Shown here piece by piece: positions 50,661-63,690 of a stretch of DNA of 64,000 bases. Under the pieces are notes generated by a model. The model had not been told where the DNA came from and made no database searches. It saw only the letters and a list, made by a program, of their open reading frames with translations. A program made the position numbers and the translations under genes. Numbering within the stretch: position 1 is the first letter of the stretch; each line of letters starts with the position of its first letter. The stretch is from Pipra filicauda (Eukaryota; Chordata; Aves; Passeriformes; Pipridae): the NCBI RefSeq assembly GCF_003945595.2, contig NW_024104356.1:474781-538780 (forward strand), given 5' to 3'.

Positions 50661-53600
50661 GAGAGAAAAAGTCCTGAAACCTTGAAAGATAAATCAGCTT
50701 CTTTGGGAGTGAGATTTTAAACCTCTTCTTGCACATTGACTTAAGGTTTTGGATCTTTTCCTCTACTGATTGGGCAGTTTAGGGCAACAGGAAAAGGAAA
50801 TAATAAAACAAAGCAAAAAACCCACCTTAATTCACTGAAGTGCAACATCCTTCTCTAAAATCAGCCTACTCTGATAGACCTTAGTTATAGGGCAGTAGGA
50901 GCAGGAGAGAGCTAGGTGCTAGAAGAGATTCTTCACAAAAAGATTTTCCACTGACTTGGATCATGTTCCATATTGACACAAAGTTAATGAGAAGAGATTC
51001 AGTTTGAAGGGGGATCACGAAAATGAGACATAAGCTGAGAACATAGAACTGCAAAAAAAACAGACTCCTTTTTACCTCAACCACAATTCCTTTAAGTCTG
51101 ATACAGAGATGAAGGAAGGTCCACTGGTTCAAGCTTTAGATGGCCATCTTAAGACACCTGCCTTTGTTTTCACAGATGGCAAATATCCAAAGGCAAATCA
51201 GCAGCTATGGTGGTTCGGGGATTGAACACAAATCTTAAGACGTTGAGTAACCACTGAAAATCCTAAATTACAAGTAATTCAGAAAAACCTGAGCTTCATT
51301 TCACTATTCCCTGTATTTATCTGCCTCAAAAATAGCAATTATGTTAATTAATTACTTTCAGCTGCAAAATGTAAGTGTTAAGTGAACTTTTCCCAAAGTG
51401 CTGCATTTTAGAAATTAGCATGTCTACCATGCACAAGCATAAACCTGGTCTGGTTACAAAGCATGGAGTTACTCAAAATCTCATTCCCCTGAGCTTTTGT
51501 CTTGGTAGCAAAGAGACTTTGGTGGGTGTTTCAAGCTGACTTGTTAACTAAATTAAGCCTCTCTTTCTTGAACTTCTGTGACTTGAGGAAAAACAGATCA
51601 TTATTTTTTCCCCCTGAAGTTAGGAACAGAGATCTCAGGTGGATTGCCTGGGTTACCAAGCCCTATCTCCATAATTATGGCAGCTCTTAAATAGCCTTTT
51701 ACTTAGGGGGACTACAAATCTTCTATTTCCGATGTTCCCACACCACAGAGGCTGGAGGATTCTCCCAGTGCATGGCAAAATGGAGACTGTAGGAAAAACT
51801 GGGGAGCTGCAACAACAGCAAAAAAAACCCATGAAGGACATTGCAAAGATTCCATTCTAAAAAAGAAATTTGTCATATGATACTTGGAAAATAGATCTTG
51901 TCCCTTTCTACAGAGGAGCACAAACACAAATTTGGACTGGAAAAAAATTCACCTCCATCCCTAGTCCCAGCAGTTTGATTAACTGTAAGCATCTGGGCCA
52001 GACACACCCAAAGCACAATGAGACTGATACAAATAGAGCATGTAAATGTGCCAGGAATGTTCTCTGGCACCAAAATCAACTGACAGCAAATAACTGGACT
52101 GCTGCCTCTCTCAGACCCGCAAAATAGGCTGGCTACCTGAAAACTACCTCCTGTGAAAGGTTTCCGGATCGGTCTCTGAACCATAGTTGGAAATAAATTT
52201 TGGAGAGTATTAGCTGGCATAGAAAATGCTGACAGGTATCATGTAATGTGTTACACTGAGCAGTGTAAGAATATGGACAATCATTTTTCAGTGCCTGAAA
52301 ATATTTCCAATCATTCTTTACTTTTCTGGTATAAATATGGTCTAAGTGGACTTTTGGAAAGCTTTTAATGGACTTAATTATGCACCTTATTTAATTTTGT
52401 GCAACTTATTAGTAGACTTTTTTTCTCCTTAAACCTACTCAATGCCAGTACTTGAGGTCAGAGTTTCAAGCTGTAATTATTCAGTATATAGGTTTTATGG
52501 CAGTGCTTGTGTGTGGCCCATAGGATTAGCCACCAAACATAAACATGAATAATCATAACAAATTTTCACTCAGTGGCTATTCTGCAATATTTATGTAAAA
52601 TTTCATTGACCTATAAAATGTTTCTCAGTAAGCAAAATTAATACCTTTGAATATGCAGGAAGTAGAGCTCAAACAGAACTAAAGGAAAATACAACAGCTA
52701 AGTCATTCAGGTACCTCTCTTGTAAGCACAAACCAGTTCCTAGTGATTTGGCCAATTTCAAATACATGGCTCAAATGAGACCATTATGGATTTGTCATTC
52801 CTTAGATAGTTATTAAACCCATACCCCATAAGACTTTAGCAAAGCCATTTTCAGACTCTGCTCTGGTCCATATGTCTTGTCTTCATTTTGACTCAAAGAC
52901 TTTGTGACCTTCAGACTTTTAGTATATACCATAATTAGCAAAAGAAGAGCTCTTGCCTAGAAACTTGACATTGCCAGAATACCAACAGCAATAGCTGCCA
53001 AAGAAGCCTGGAGGTTTCAGGATGGGAGTTCCCAACAAATTCTTTGGTGGCTGCCAGATTCAAATAAATAGCATTTGATTCCTTCCAGGTGTGTGTCCTG
53101 CACCAGTAAATTCTCCTTCTAACAATTCCATTTGCCCCCTTCTTCTCCTCCCTCTCAAGACGCCAGAGTACCTTCATATTGTCACATCCTTGAAGTCCAC
53201 CATACCTTCAGGTTCAGCCCTATGTCTCTTAACTCTCTTCCATATGTCTTCATCTTCCTGCCATGCCTTTTAATTACCAGTGGGAAAAATACCAATATAT
53301 TGTGAATGGTTCTGAGTATGTGTCAACCAACCAGCCAGGAAAAAAATGGAGAAAACACACACAGGGTAACTAGTAAACTGTATAGCAACCTTTATTCATA
53401 ACAGGAACTTTAATTAGATGTCTTGGTTATACAAGACAGCAAACTTTCACTAAACTTAATGTAACTTTTCCCTGCAATCTTCACCTCTGACAAATTTCAT
53501 AGAAATATGTTAACAGCTTAAAACTATTGTGAGAATATCAAGGTGAAAAGACAGGCAAGCAGACCAAAATAATGAAAAACTTGTTCCTTTATGGTTATTA

Positions 53601-56055
53601 ATTCCAAAGCTTTTTGAGATTCTGGATAAAATTTTATTTGTCAGAAATTCAACAAGTAAGAGAAAAAGTGGTAAGAGGAAAAGCGACAACCAGACATCAC
53701 TCAGGAAGTCTCCAAGCAGTATGTGTATATGTGCTTGCATGCATTCACACCCACTGAGGGACACCTGTTTCATGAGTGGTACTAACCGCTGTGTCCATTA
53801 GGAATTGCAGATGCACTGAGAAAAGTCAAGCTCTGACATTATCTGTCTTTTCCCTGCTGTTATCTCTATCTTCGGTTAACTCGGGATGCAGCTTCCTGTT
53901 ATGTACTCCTGGTTATAAATTACAACCAGAAATCCATTAATTTTCTGGAAAGAAAAATATTTCAGATACAACAAGAAAGCTCACTGAAGAGATGACACAC
54001 AAGGGCAAGTCACCGTATAGAAGATAGACCTCTAGCATTTGCTGTGACAACTTTCAATTGCCTAAGATGGATGGGTTGTTTAGCCAAGCTGTACTTTCCT
54101 TTGCCTTTTTTTAGCCTATCTCAAGATCACAAAAACAACTTGAAGCTCCTTTTAGGACTGAATATTCCCCTTTCCTCTCTAGGACAAACTGGGGTGGTAT
54201 CATGTCTGTTCTTAAGGCTGATCCATAAGATCTTGTCACCGTTGGGGGTTGCTCCTCTTGTGTGCAAACAGGACAAATGAAATATAAAACAACAGTCTTT
54301 GAAAAACATAATGTGTTCTCCCAGTGAACAGTAGAGGACCATAGTAAAGTCATGAACCTCCCACACCCCCAGGTTTCTGCAGGGGTCTTTCACTAGCAGG
54401 CATTGTTGAGACTCAGGCTGGGCTGGAATCTATTTGCTACAGAGCAGCTTCGTGTAGACTGATCAGTTGTGCCTCATACAAGATTGCTCTTTGTAAGATC
54501 TGGTTATATTTTCTCCATCAAAACTGTTGATTGCTCTGTGAGAAAATGCAAGGTTTGCCTCAATGGAAAACTGACTTGTGAAGGAATTGTTTGCTTTCCA
54601 TAGAGGATACCAGCTTTTGTCGATAGCTGCAAGCCCGCCATAAGGACATTTTCAGAGGACAGCCACAGCTTCCAACCAAAACAACATATTTCCACATTCC
54701 TTAAATGCAGCTTTTTGTTTCATTTTCTTTATTAAATTTTCAGCCACCGTTCTTCAGCTGCCATGGTGTCTTGTGAAAATTGCGGTTTGACAGTTTCACA
54801 CCTGACTCTTCCCTTTCCAACACAGTCTCCAGGGAGGCAACCACCTGCTGCACCTATGGCCAAGGCTGTGCCAAGATAAAAGATGGCATGCACCCTGAGA
54901 GAGACAAGTTGTTGATAAATGGCCTCACCTTGAGGAAGATTGAGCCCAGTTTCTAAAATATTGCAGATTTTGTGAATACATCTGAACCAGCTACTGATGT
55001 GACATCAGCAACAAAGTTGCGGTGCAGGCTCTAGCTTGTTATCTGCAAACCCCTAAGCTGCTCAAAAATGTCTTGATTTTAGAGCAGAGAAGGAAATCTC
55101 TTTAGGGAAGAAGCTTCCAGAAGGCAATACCCTCACATCTCAAAGATGTCGCAGTTGTTGTTCCGCCTGAAAAACTGGGAGAGTGAAAGGGAAACTGATA
55201 CTGAAACCTAGAGAAAAATAGCGATGCTTCTGGTAAGATGTTCACAGCTTTACAATCCAAATATCTCTTCCTTCTTTTGACAAACGCCAAGCTTATGAGA
55301 CTTGCCATTGGTGGGTGCTGCCTTCTTTTCACACACTACTGCACTATTAGATGCTAATAAAACAGTGATGATGTGCATCTTTATTGAGTGGTTCAATTAC
55401 AGTCTCCCTTACCACAGTTCTCCCACAAGGAGAGAGCAGGATATGGCAAGGGTTTGACTTTGTTTTTCAGGTTCACAGGGGGTGGGAGCGTTCCTTTCCT
55501 GAAAGCAAAAATATGCTCCCTCCCCTGAAATGAAAAAATTTCCCCTTTTCTGAGCCAATTATGTGATTTTTGGCTCAGTGCCTTGTTCCATTTGGAAGCC
55601 ATATTGCAGTGTGAGCAAGGAAAGAGCCATTAAACAAGGGCTCTGGTATTTGCTTTTCTGGAAGTTCCAGGAAAGACCCATAGCTAAAGCACTGTGATCA
55701 GGATCCCAGAAACATCTGCTTTCTTTTCAAAGATGAAGTATTTTTTTTACTTGATTTTTTTGCTCCCCCCTCGCCCCTGTAAACACTTTTGTGCCAGGAG
55801 GAATCTGTGGAGTGAATGGGGGAAGAAGGAGAGCTCCCAACTATATAGGCAGGGCCCAGTGAAAATTGAACTCTGCAATCTCTGGATAGTTATGCCTGGC
55901 ACCTAAAGGCTAGGGCAGTAATACTTACATTTCTTTCACACTCCATTGACCGATGGCGTGCCTGGGGTGTGAAGTCTATTTCCCGTTTCCCATCGCTGTC
56001 CAAGTGCTGGAACTGCAGGATGAGCTTACTAAAGCTCAATCCCACTTACCAGATG

Positions 56056-56145
56056 TTGGGGTTTTTTCCTTGGTTTGGTTTTTTGGTTGGTTTGTTTGTT
56101 TATTTTTGGTTGGTTGGTTGGTTTGGTTTGGGTGGGGTTTTTTGT
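56056..56145. repeat. (GGTTT)n / T-G low-complexity tract
   Basis: Irregular GGTT, GGTTT and GTTT units fill some 90 bases with almost no A or C. Such tracts are common in bird genomes. The frames through it (Phe/Gly/Trp-rich or Asn/Lys/Gln-rich) are artefacts. Confidence 0.9.
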
Positions 56146-57297
56146 TAATATTAACATATGGCTTTAAATTGAAGTGCCACAATGTGGTTATGGAGTGGAG
56201 TGTAGTTTTCAGGCTGTGTCCAAAGCCTCTTACATACATTGACCTGGCAAAGAGCAGCCACAAGCTTAAGACTAGGAACATTTCAGGAGCCTGAAGAGGT
56301 GTTGTGTCAATAATTTCTACTGGTTTACTGAGTTGTTGTCAAAGTTTTTAAGTCATTTATGTGAGTGTGCCTACTTAGATATAGTTATGTCTACACACAT
56401 GAATACCTAGACACATCCTGTAAACAACAGGGCTTGATGAAGGCTTTCTCACCATCAGTTTTGAAGTGAGGACTGAAATTATTTTTAAAATGTATTTTAT
56501 ATGCTTGTTCCAGTTCAAACAGAAATTAATTTTAGAGCACTCTTGACTTGTTTGAGGGGCACAAGGATTATAAAATCAACCACAAAGGTCTCTTCTGACT
56601 CTGCACTTTATGATACAAAGGAAATACGTATTTGTACATTGATACATATGTGGGCTTCACTACATTCTCTTTCTAAGAAGTTTCCAATTAACCTAGTTTT
56701 AGGAAACAGTGACATTACAGTGAGATGGATAATTTGTATATAAATAAATAAAGTTTGTTATAAGGAACATTGCAGAGATGACTCTTTGAAAGCAACAAAT
56801 ATGCACAGCAATCGTTTAGGCTGAACATGAACTGACAGAAGGTTTCCACCCAACACTTGCCCACACCGTATCAAACCACAGGTATAATATTGTCAACTCA
56901 TGTTAATTCAAATATTAAGAGAACTATCACCCCACACCAAAATTTATTTTTATGTTGTCAATAGATTGGACATTTGTTCTGCTGATAAATCTGCTTGATT
57001 GTTCCTGAATCTGCCTTGTGTAAGAGGACATAGTATTACATGATGGATTTCTGAAGTGCAGAAATTATCCAAAATGTTGGAAGTAGATTCACAAAACTTA
57101 ACTTCAGCTTAAACAAGTCTTTTAACTCAGGTTTCAAGGACTGCTTTATTATTATTATTTCTCAAAATACATTCTGGGGGCTTTAAGAGGAAAGCAGAAA
57201 GAACTTCTGTATAGCATTTTTTTTTTCCTCTTTTGGTCTAAATTTTCCAGCTTTTCAAGTGAAAAAGTCAAGTTTCAATATTTTAAAAATATATTTA

Positions 57298-57330
57298 TCA
57301 TAGAAACATAGGTTTGGATTGGAAGGTGGG
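57298..57330 (-). mobile_element. Short CR1 3'-end fragment
   Basis: The plus strand reads TCATAGAAACATAGGTTTGG, ATTGGAAGGT, the familiar antisense start of avian CR1 3' ends. Similarity stops after about 33 bases at a T/G tract. It is a very short, 5'-truncated copy in minus orientation, or a partly deleted longer one. Confidence 0.4.
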
Positions 57331-58781
57331 TTTTTTTGGGTTTTTTTTTGCAATTAAAGGGTGTTTAAATGATTTTTTTGAAAGAAGCACGTGGACAAAG
57401 AATACATGGAGTGAAGGTTTACAGAACACTAAATCAGTAATTTTAGCCAGAACCTGGAACTCCTTTCCAGATAGGAAGCAGGAAGATATACTGAAAAAAT
57501 TTAATTGGCTACATTCAAGGCTCAAACACTTAAACACTACAATAAATACAGAAATTAAATTGAAGTTACAGTGCATTGCTTTGGGTAAACCGAGACTATA
57601 CTAAAAAAGAAAACAAACCAACCAAACAAACAAAAAAAACCCCCAATCCTGAATCAAAAGCCCACAGGGTAGAGGAAGAAAAATGACAAGGGGGAATTCC
57701 AGCACACTTTCTCCTTAAGTGCCCTGACATTGCTGTTCTTCTTTGGAAATCATCACTAAGATGAAGCCCAATGTCTCTGCAAGCTCTGAAGCCCAAGGAA
57801 TATAGGTTTTTATCTGATCAGAGGTTATCCCCATCAAAAGCACCTCTCTTACTTCAAATGTGAGCCCCAAATTGGAAGGTTGATGTAGCTGAAGCTGTGC
57901 CTCTGAACACAGCCTTAGGTGACCATTCTTAAAATCTTCAAATGGCAGGAAAGATGGAGATCTACCTTCTGTGAGATGTTTTGCCGTGGCCTTAATCTCA
58001 AGGTTATATCTGAAAAATGAAGTCAGATTGACTTTACTAGTTGGTTCTCAATCAATTCCCAGTTGCTCTTATTAAATACCACTCCTCTCTGCTAGAATCC
58101 CAGTGTTTACAGTATTATTTTCCTCGTGAAATATTTGCTGCTTTTGGATTATAATTATAACTAGTCAGAAACCAGAATTTCCTTTCCCTAGGATACTCTG
58201 GCATTTGAAAGAGGAGTGTTTGTATTCCAAATTGGAACAGAAAGCCAATATTGTGACATTTCCAGTGAAAAGAACACACTAAAAGTTTCTACAGGGGACC
58301 ACTGAAAGTTCTCGTTGCCATAAGATCAAAGTATGCTGTCCAGTAAATGAAAACATGTTTCAATAAGGAAAAAATGTAAGTTGTGTTTCAGATGAATCAT
58401 TTTATGCATCTGGACATTCACGTAAATATGATTGATTAAGCTCAAATAAATAAAATCTCACATTAACACTTTATACAAAGTGAAAGGGAACAGCATAAGA
58501 AAGAGCAGTTATCAGTTGCCATTTATAACCACCCCAACAGAAAGAACCATCTTTTTTCCCATGGCAATTTGCTTTATGAGCAATCATTTCCCCTAGGTTG
58601 AGTGGAATGCAGAGATCATATCTTTCTGACTTTCTCAAGGCACACTGGATTAGCCTCAGTGCACATCATCTCTTGCCAGGTGGAAAGGACATAAGAAACA
58701 TGAAGTTATTACGGAGGAGGTAAAAGAAAGGAACATCTGGAAAAGAGGACACAATTCCACAGGAAATCTGGCTTCAATAGT
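57331..58781. other. Unique DNA with an A/C-rich tract
   Basis: An A/C-rich low-complexity tract (AAAC and CCAAAC units, then A8C5) lies at 57603-57645. No gene or further repeat is recognisable; the longest frames are under 100 codons. Confidence 0.55.
57603..57645. repeat. A/C-rich low-complexity tract
   Basis: Units of AAAC, CCAAAC and a final run of A then C make this a simple tract, possibly decayed from a poly-A tail. Confidence 0.85.
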
Positions 58782-59555
58782 TCAGCTCCTCATGCAACAA
58801 CTTATTATTTCTGGAGATACTGGCTTAGCATGAGAAGCCCTGTCTGGGGTGTTCTGCTGCTCTAAGAGGTGATGAAGAGTGTAGGAACAGTTATCTTTAA
58901 GGTTAACGCCTGAAGTTGGCATGCCAATAAAGTAGGAAGATTGAAGGAGACCTGGAAACTGCATTAATGCAGTAGTGCATAGTCCTGACCAGCACTGGCC
59001 AGGAAATTTCGCCTTCATGATGAGACTGTCCTGTGCTCTGATAAGTTCTAGCCATTTTAAGTGTCCTCTGGAGGCAACTAAGAAACTCAAACCTTTTATG
59101 AGTTCCCAGACACTAATATCAAATTTAGATCCCAGCTGTTTTGGGGGATGGGGTGTCTTTTGTTGGACAGAATATAATTGGATGAAAAAATCTGGTTCTG
59201 AGCTTCTGTACACATTTGATTCTGATTGCAGTGAAAGGTCATCATGGCTAGGCTTTGCGAACAAAGATTTGGGGAGGGCTCTACCCACGTTTGTTACAAG
59301 TGCGTATTGGCTGAAAAGGCCAATACGAGATAGGCACGTCCAGTTGCAAAAGGCACAGCAGAAAGATTCTTTAGGAGGCATATTCTGCAAGATACGATTC
59401 TTTCTGCATTGTCTTTTCTCCTCAAGAGTGATCCTGCGTGCTTTCTCAAAAGCATCAGCAGCGTTGTAGATGATGTGTCTCCAGACCTCCCGATTGGAGG
59501 CCAGATTAGACCAGTTATGGTGGTCAATATGGTGTGCAGGCCTGGCCCCCGGCAT
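58782..59555 (-). pseudogene. RTE/BovB-like LINE C-terminal remnant in a 257-codon open frame
   Basis: The first 90 or so residues of this minus-strand frame match the C-terminal tail of a large group of non-LTR retrotransposon polyproteins (those that also give hits named craniofacial development protein 2-like). Residues 14-54 carry NW-x-x-L-A-S-N-R-E-V-W-R, then A-F-E-K-A-R-R, then E-E-K-R-Q-x-R-K-N-R. Residues 67-80 carry C-x2-C-x3-C followed by SRIGL. In the intact family SRIGL is followed by S-H and then a Cys; here the His is replaced by Gln (residue 83) and the last Cys is missing, so the metal-binding finger is broken. No reverse transcriptase lies upstream on this strand; recognisable homology begins at about 59545. 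Residues beyond about 90, down to 58782, match nothing I know and are probably former 3' untranslated DNA read open by chance. An antisense frame of 164 codons (58975-59469) is a shadow. The clade is judged by motif memory. Confidence 0.65.
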
Positions 59556-62500
59556 GTGGGCCTGGGGCAGCCTGGGGAAAGGAGAGAGAGAGGGGGAGCT
59601 TTGCCAGTGTGGACTGCACCCTCATGGGAGATGAGAGGGGGAGCCTTGGAGCACACAGAGGAGAAGGACAACTCTAATTTCAAACCCGGGCAGATGGAGC
59701 ACGTTCAGCCCTGTAAGACCATCCATCTAAGAGATTAAACCTACATCCTGAGGACCTCGCTGCCACCGTCCAAGCTCACTCGGCCCTGGCAGATGAACCT
59801 TAGGATTAAAAGGTGGGTTCAGTTCCACACATGCTGTGTCTCACCTACAAAAATCCATTGCGCAGGCTTGAAGGCCTTACCAACATTTGCAAAGCCCTGT
59901 AGCGACAGGCGAGGATCGAAACAGCAGGTGAAAGGTGCAGTGAAGGTAAGTCTGAGGTTATTTATCAAAGACACAAGGACAGCTAGTGCAGTTTCTGTGT
60001 TTATTAATACTGATCCCAACACTTCATTTGGAAGACTGTGCCAACCAGCAAATTGTGCTGTTTGGAAGTTGTCCTCATATCTGTAGTTCCTAGTTCCCAG
60101 AAACTTGTATGTGCATACTCTGTTTCCCTGTGCCAGCAGATCTGTGCTGCCTCTCAACACAGCACAAATCTGTGAGGCTTTGAAGATTGATATCTCTGTC
60201 CCTTCCACTGTCTGCGCAGCTGATGTCTGTAGAATTGCTGTAGTTCACATAGATCTGGACCAAGCTGAAATGGCTGTAGCACATCATGGGGTAGAAACTT
60301 TCTGCTCACAAGCCATCAAAAATCAAAGTTGAACAGAAAGAGGAATGACTTACAGATTATACTTTAGGTCAGCATATACTCTGAGACCAGCCTCGTCTCC
60401 AAACTCCAGCTCCTCCCCCATACTCCTGACCAGCCGATGTTGTGTTCATGTGTGGCAGATGTTACCCATCCTCAGAGCCCCAGAAGGATGGCTAGACCTC
60501 GAATGTCCAATGTGCTTCTGCATTTTGAAGCAGGATGCATTCAAGTGAGCCAACAGCTACACAGACAGCTCCCTCACTGGACCGATAGGTTTGATGGAAA
60601 GTTTAACTGAGGGAAGGAGTTAGGTTTCTTCGTGTGGAGGTGTTACAGACAGATGTCAGGTAACTACCAAGAGGATGTGAGGGAAGAGACTGGGAAATAA
60701 ATCTCAGTGTCTTGTGGTCCCCTATACAGCTCAAGCAACTCCAGTGACTTTCCCTGACTGCTGAGGAGTTCATCCAGAGAGGTAAGAGCACAACTGAGAT
60801 CACATCCTGAGCCTTAAGGGTAGAAATAAAAGGCCTGCTAGTCCAACCAGGAAGGGACATAGAAACTACATTGGCACATTATTTCCTTTTGGCTGTATTT
60901 ACCAATCCTTTTTTTCTTTTGCGTTCCTGACATTTTCACCTCAAAACTTCACATTTTATTAATGCTTTCCTTCTCCCTCCTTTTGTCAGCTGTCACGGCA
61001 AAGAGATCTTGTAAGGGCCTGGTCAGAACAAAGTAAATACTGTTCCACTCACACCAGAGGTGTGTCTGTATATGCTGATGTCCCTGTTATCAGGCAGGCT
61101 GCAGTAGGAAACTCTGCTAATCATCATGACTTGCAGCATCAAGTGCTCAGTGGGCAGGCTGCCCGGCAGGCCGAGGTCTGCCTGTGCGCGTCTGTGTGTG
61201 CGTGTGTGTGCTCTTGCATGCACGCGTTTCTTTGCCTGCTTAAGATCACGTCGCAAGTTGCCATGCAAAAGATCCTACACATTCCAGAAAAGTACAGCCT
61301 GTTTCCATACATCCACCAGGGAATGAAAAATAAAATAACACTCCTTCTTCCCTGACTCCCAAACCAGGGAAAAATTGTCCTGCTAAATTGGACTCAGTCC
61401 TCAGGTGGTGTAAAGCGGCGTCGCTGCCTGGGCTGCTGTGCATAGTTCAGTCACTGTCTCAGCATATCCACTCAGTTTCTCATGTTGTATCTGTACCAAA
61501 TCTCTGTCTTTCTAAATAAATTCTGATTGAAAGCAAAAACAGCAAAAATGTGCACAGGGCTGAGAAAAGAACTGTTGAGGAAAGCTTACATTGGAGAGCT
61601 GAGGCCAAATTGAGGTGAAGTGCCTTTACACTGGCAAGCAAATTTTCACAACATTTTTACTCGTACTAATTTTACTAACCTGAGCCAATTTAGAAGTGTA
61701 ATTGTCCCATATTCCTTCTGCAGGTTAAAAGAGAAGAGAGACACTTGCAGTGGATGACCAAGTCTACTATAGAGTTGAAATATCTTTTTGAATCTACCCG
61801 TCTCCTTCTCACAGTTGTTGATGAAAGTTGCCCTTGGTGGGTCACTGAGTAAAAGCGAAGCTTCACTTTGGCTCATTACATTCGAATGTCATATAATTAG
61901 AAGAAAGGCCTAAGGCCAGATTCCAATTAGTCGTGTAGACCAGCATATTCCCTTTGGCTGTACTTTCCTCTGTTATCTCTCTGCAAGTGGAAGCAGATTT
62001 CAGGACTGTGTAAGCCAGGTTCTCACATGATCCAGCACACCAGTGATGTGGAAGCACAAATTGTTGCAATTTGTTAATTTCCTATGTACATAGTAACCCT
62101 ATTTCCTGGAACAGCAGTTGTAACAAGCTGTATGCGAGCACATAATTCACTGTACCAGGATCTATAAGTGAGGAGAAACGTTCCCTCTTTCCACCACGGT
62201 AATGTTCAGTCATCTTTTAAAATAGTCCAACCAATAACTCATCAACCGCTTATCTCCAGAGACTATTCTGCAACCTGGCACATCTCACAGTTCGGAAAAG
62301 ATGCAACACAAATCTCCCTTTCCAACTTACACTTTTTCCATATCATGCCCCTTTGCAGGTTCAATTTTTGTTTAATTCCCCTCAACTGTTTAACTAATGC
62401 ACATCAACATACACTGGCCTGAAACTTCAAGATCTAGTTCTGAACGTTGCCTCAGAATATCAGAGATTTATTTTTTTCACTTGCTATAGATCTGATCAAG

Positions 62501-63062
62501 AGTGCAGGGCAGATGCAATTTCAGGGCTAGTTTAAAAATTTGACACAAACATGACAATCTATCTGTTGCTCTTCAAACGCCTCTCCAATGTCTGCAGTGA
62601 AAAAGAACAAAAATATTTGTCTATAGTAGACTGTTTGAAGCTCATATTTTAAATGGTTTTCAGTAGGGTGGTGAAGTTGGAAAAGTTACTGTAGTTTTCA
62701 ATTAAAGCAGTTTCTTTCCTGTTGGTTTTCTATTTTATTTTTTTTTTTTTTACTTTTTGCAGAGACCAGGGAATACCTACAAAATAATAGTAATGGCCTG
62801 AGTCAACAGCATGTCCCTCAGTGAATTGTAAGTCATGCTAAATGGAAGCTTTTGCCTGGGTCAGTACATGGTGAAAAATGATAGACCCCAACACAGATAT
62901 GCTGGTAGTCCCACAATAACAGTTCTATACGTACACAGATGCTGAACTGTTCAAAAAGACAGTGTGTTTTTCATTTTCCAGCATTTGGCAAAGGAAATCA
63001 TGTAGTAGTTATGGATTGGGTGACTATCACCCTGGTCAGCGAGGCAGGTATGATTTATTTAT
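59556..63062. other. Unique non-coding DNA with a GT-rich tract
   Basis: A minus-strand polypyrimidine tract ending in CAG lies at about 59575-59600 and looks like a splice acceptor just upstream of the LINE tail, but no exon chain supports it. A TG-rich tract with CpG lies at 61183-61226 and a T14 run at 62738-62751. The frame of 129 codons at 59819-60208 (minus) has no recognised domain. Confidence 0.5.
61183..61226. repeat. (TG)n-rich tract with CpG
   Basis: TG and CG steps alternate (TGTGCGCG, TGTGTGTG, CGTGTGTGTG, then GCATGCACGCG). Alternating purine-pyrimidine sequence of this kind can adopt Z-DNA under negative supercoiling. Confidence 0.85.
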
Positions 63063-63087
63063 CAGCTTTCCAGCTTTCCAGCTTTCC
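63063..63087. repeat. CAGCTTTC x3 tandem repeat
   Basis: Three perfect copies of the 8-base unit CAGCTTTC stand head to tail. It is a short slippage repeat next to the G-rich tract. Confidence 0.95.
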
Positions 63088-63175
63088 ACAGAGGATAAGG
63101 GGGAGGGGAAGGTCTGAAGGGGGCTACAGGGGGAGAAGATGAGGAGAGTGGGGGAAGGGGACAGGGAAAACCAAG
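63088..63175 (+). repeat. G-rich polypurine tract with G-quadruplex potential
   Basis: The plus strand carries six runs of four or five G at 63099-63103, 63105-63108, 63119-63123, 63129-63133, 63150-63154 and 63157-63160, in an almost pyrimidine-free context. Loops range from 1 to 16 bases, so folding would need longer loops than the strict consensus. Confidence 0.7.
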
Positions 63176-63589
63176 ATTTATATCCAGATGGGAATGTTGA
63201 GACAAGGGTGGGAGCTGCAGCAGGGAGGGAGCGTCCACAATGAAGGCTATTCATCAACTCTTGCAGCAACACGGCTCTGAAATGGAAAGGGCTAGAAACT
63301 ATTCCTTCAGCTCCATCCCTGGGGGGCCTGGGGTTCCAGCAAGGAAACAGCTACACACCGGTAGCTGCACATTTTGGGCTCAAATATCTCAGATTGAGAT
63401 TGCATCTGACTTTGAGGATCACAGAGAGGCTTTTTTCCCTTTCTTCAGCTCCTTGTACATCAGTAAGAAAGTACATTCAGCATCTCTTTCATCATATGTC
63501 TCTGAGCAAGGTGGGCTGCAGGAAGAGCAACAGCGTAATGAAAAAGAAGCACAGGAGCTACAAAGGGTGCATGGTACTTAAATTTTTAG
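63176..63589. other. Unique DNA, no gene seen
   Basis: An open frame of 113 codons at 63240-63581 has no recognised domain. I see no repeat family here. Confidence 0.5.
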
Positions 63590-63690
63590 GATCACAGAAA
63601 CACAGAACAATTTAAGCTCAAGAAGACCTTACAAGGGCTCTGTTCCAATCCACCTCTCAGTCAGTGCCTGACATGAGATCTCCCTGCTTT
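63590..63690 (-). mobile_element. CR1-like 3'-end fragment
   Basis: The plus strand reads ATCACAGAAACACAGAACAATTT, AAGACCTTACAAGG, TGTTCCAATCCACCTC and TCAGTGCCTGACA in pieces. This resembles the antisense form of the CR1 3' end in birds, with its repeated 'atcacagaat', the 'gggacctt' block and the 'tccaaccc' block. It is diverged and lacks the rest of the element. Confidence 0.5.

Larger units (their letters stand above)
45761..57297. other. Mostly unique non-coding DNA, no gene seen
   Basis: Open frames reach about 125 codons (49502-49879 plus) with no recognisable domain. Possible conserved blocks at 47400-47830 and 50490-50660 are listed separately. A T/G-rich tract lies at 56056-56145. 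I recognised no interspersed repeat, RNA gene or CpG island, which makes this the longest repeat-poor stretch of the window. Confidence 0.5.

Noticed and set aside
55953..56294. 113-codon frame with a Phe/Trp/Gly-rich segment resembling membrane helices
   Set aside because: The hydrophobic part is simply the translation of the T/G-rich simple tract at 56056-56145.
58975..59469. 164-codon plus-strand open frame
   Set aside because: It is antisense to the LINE tail, whose protein motifs are clear on the minus strand, so this frame is a shadow.
59560..59605. Strong splice-acceptor-like polypyrimidine tract on the minus strand just upstream of the LINE tail
   Set aside because: The tract is a GA-rich low-complexity stretch read in reverse. 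No upstream exon or host gene fused to the LINE tail could be identified.
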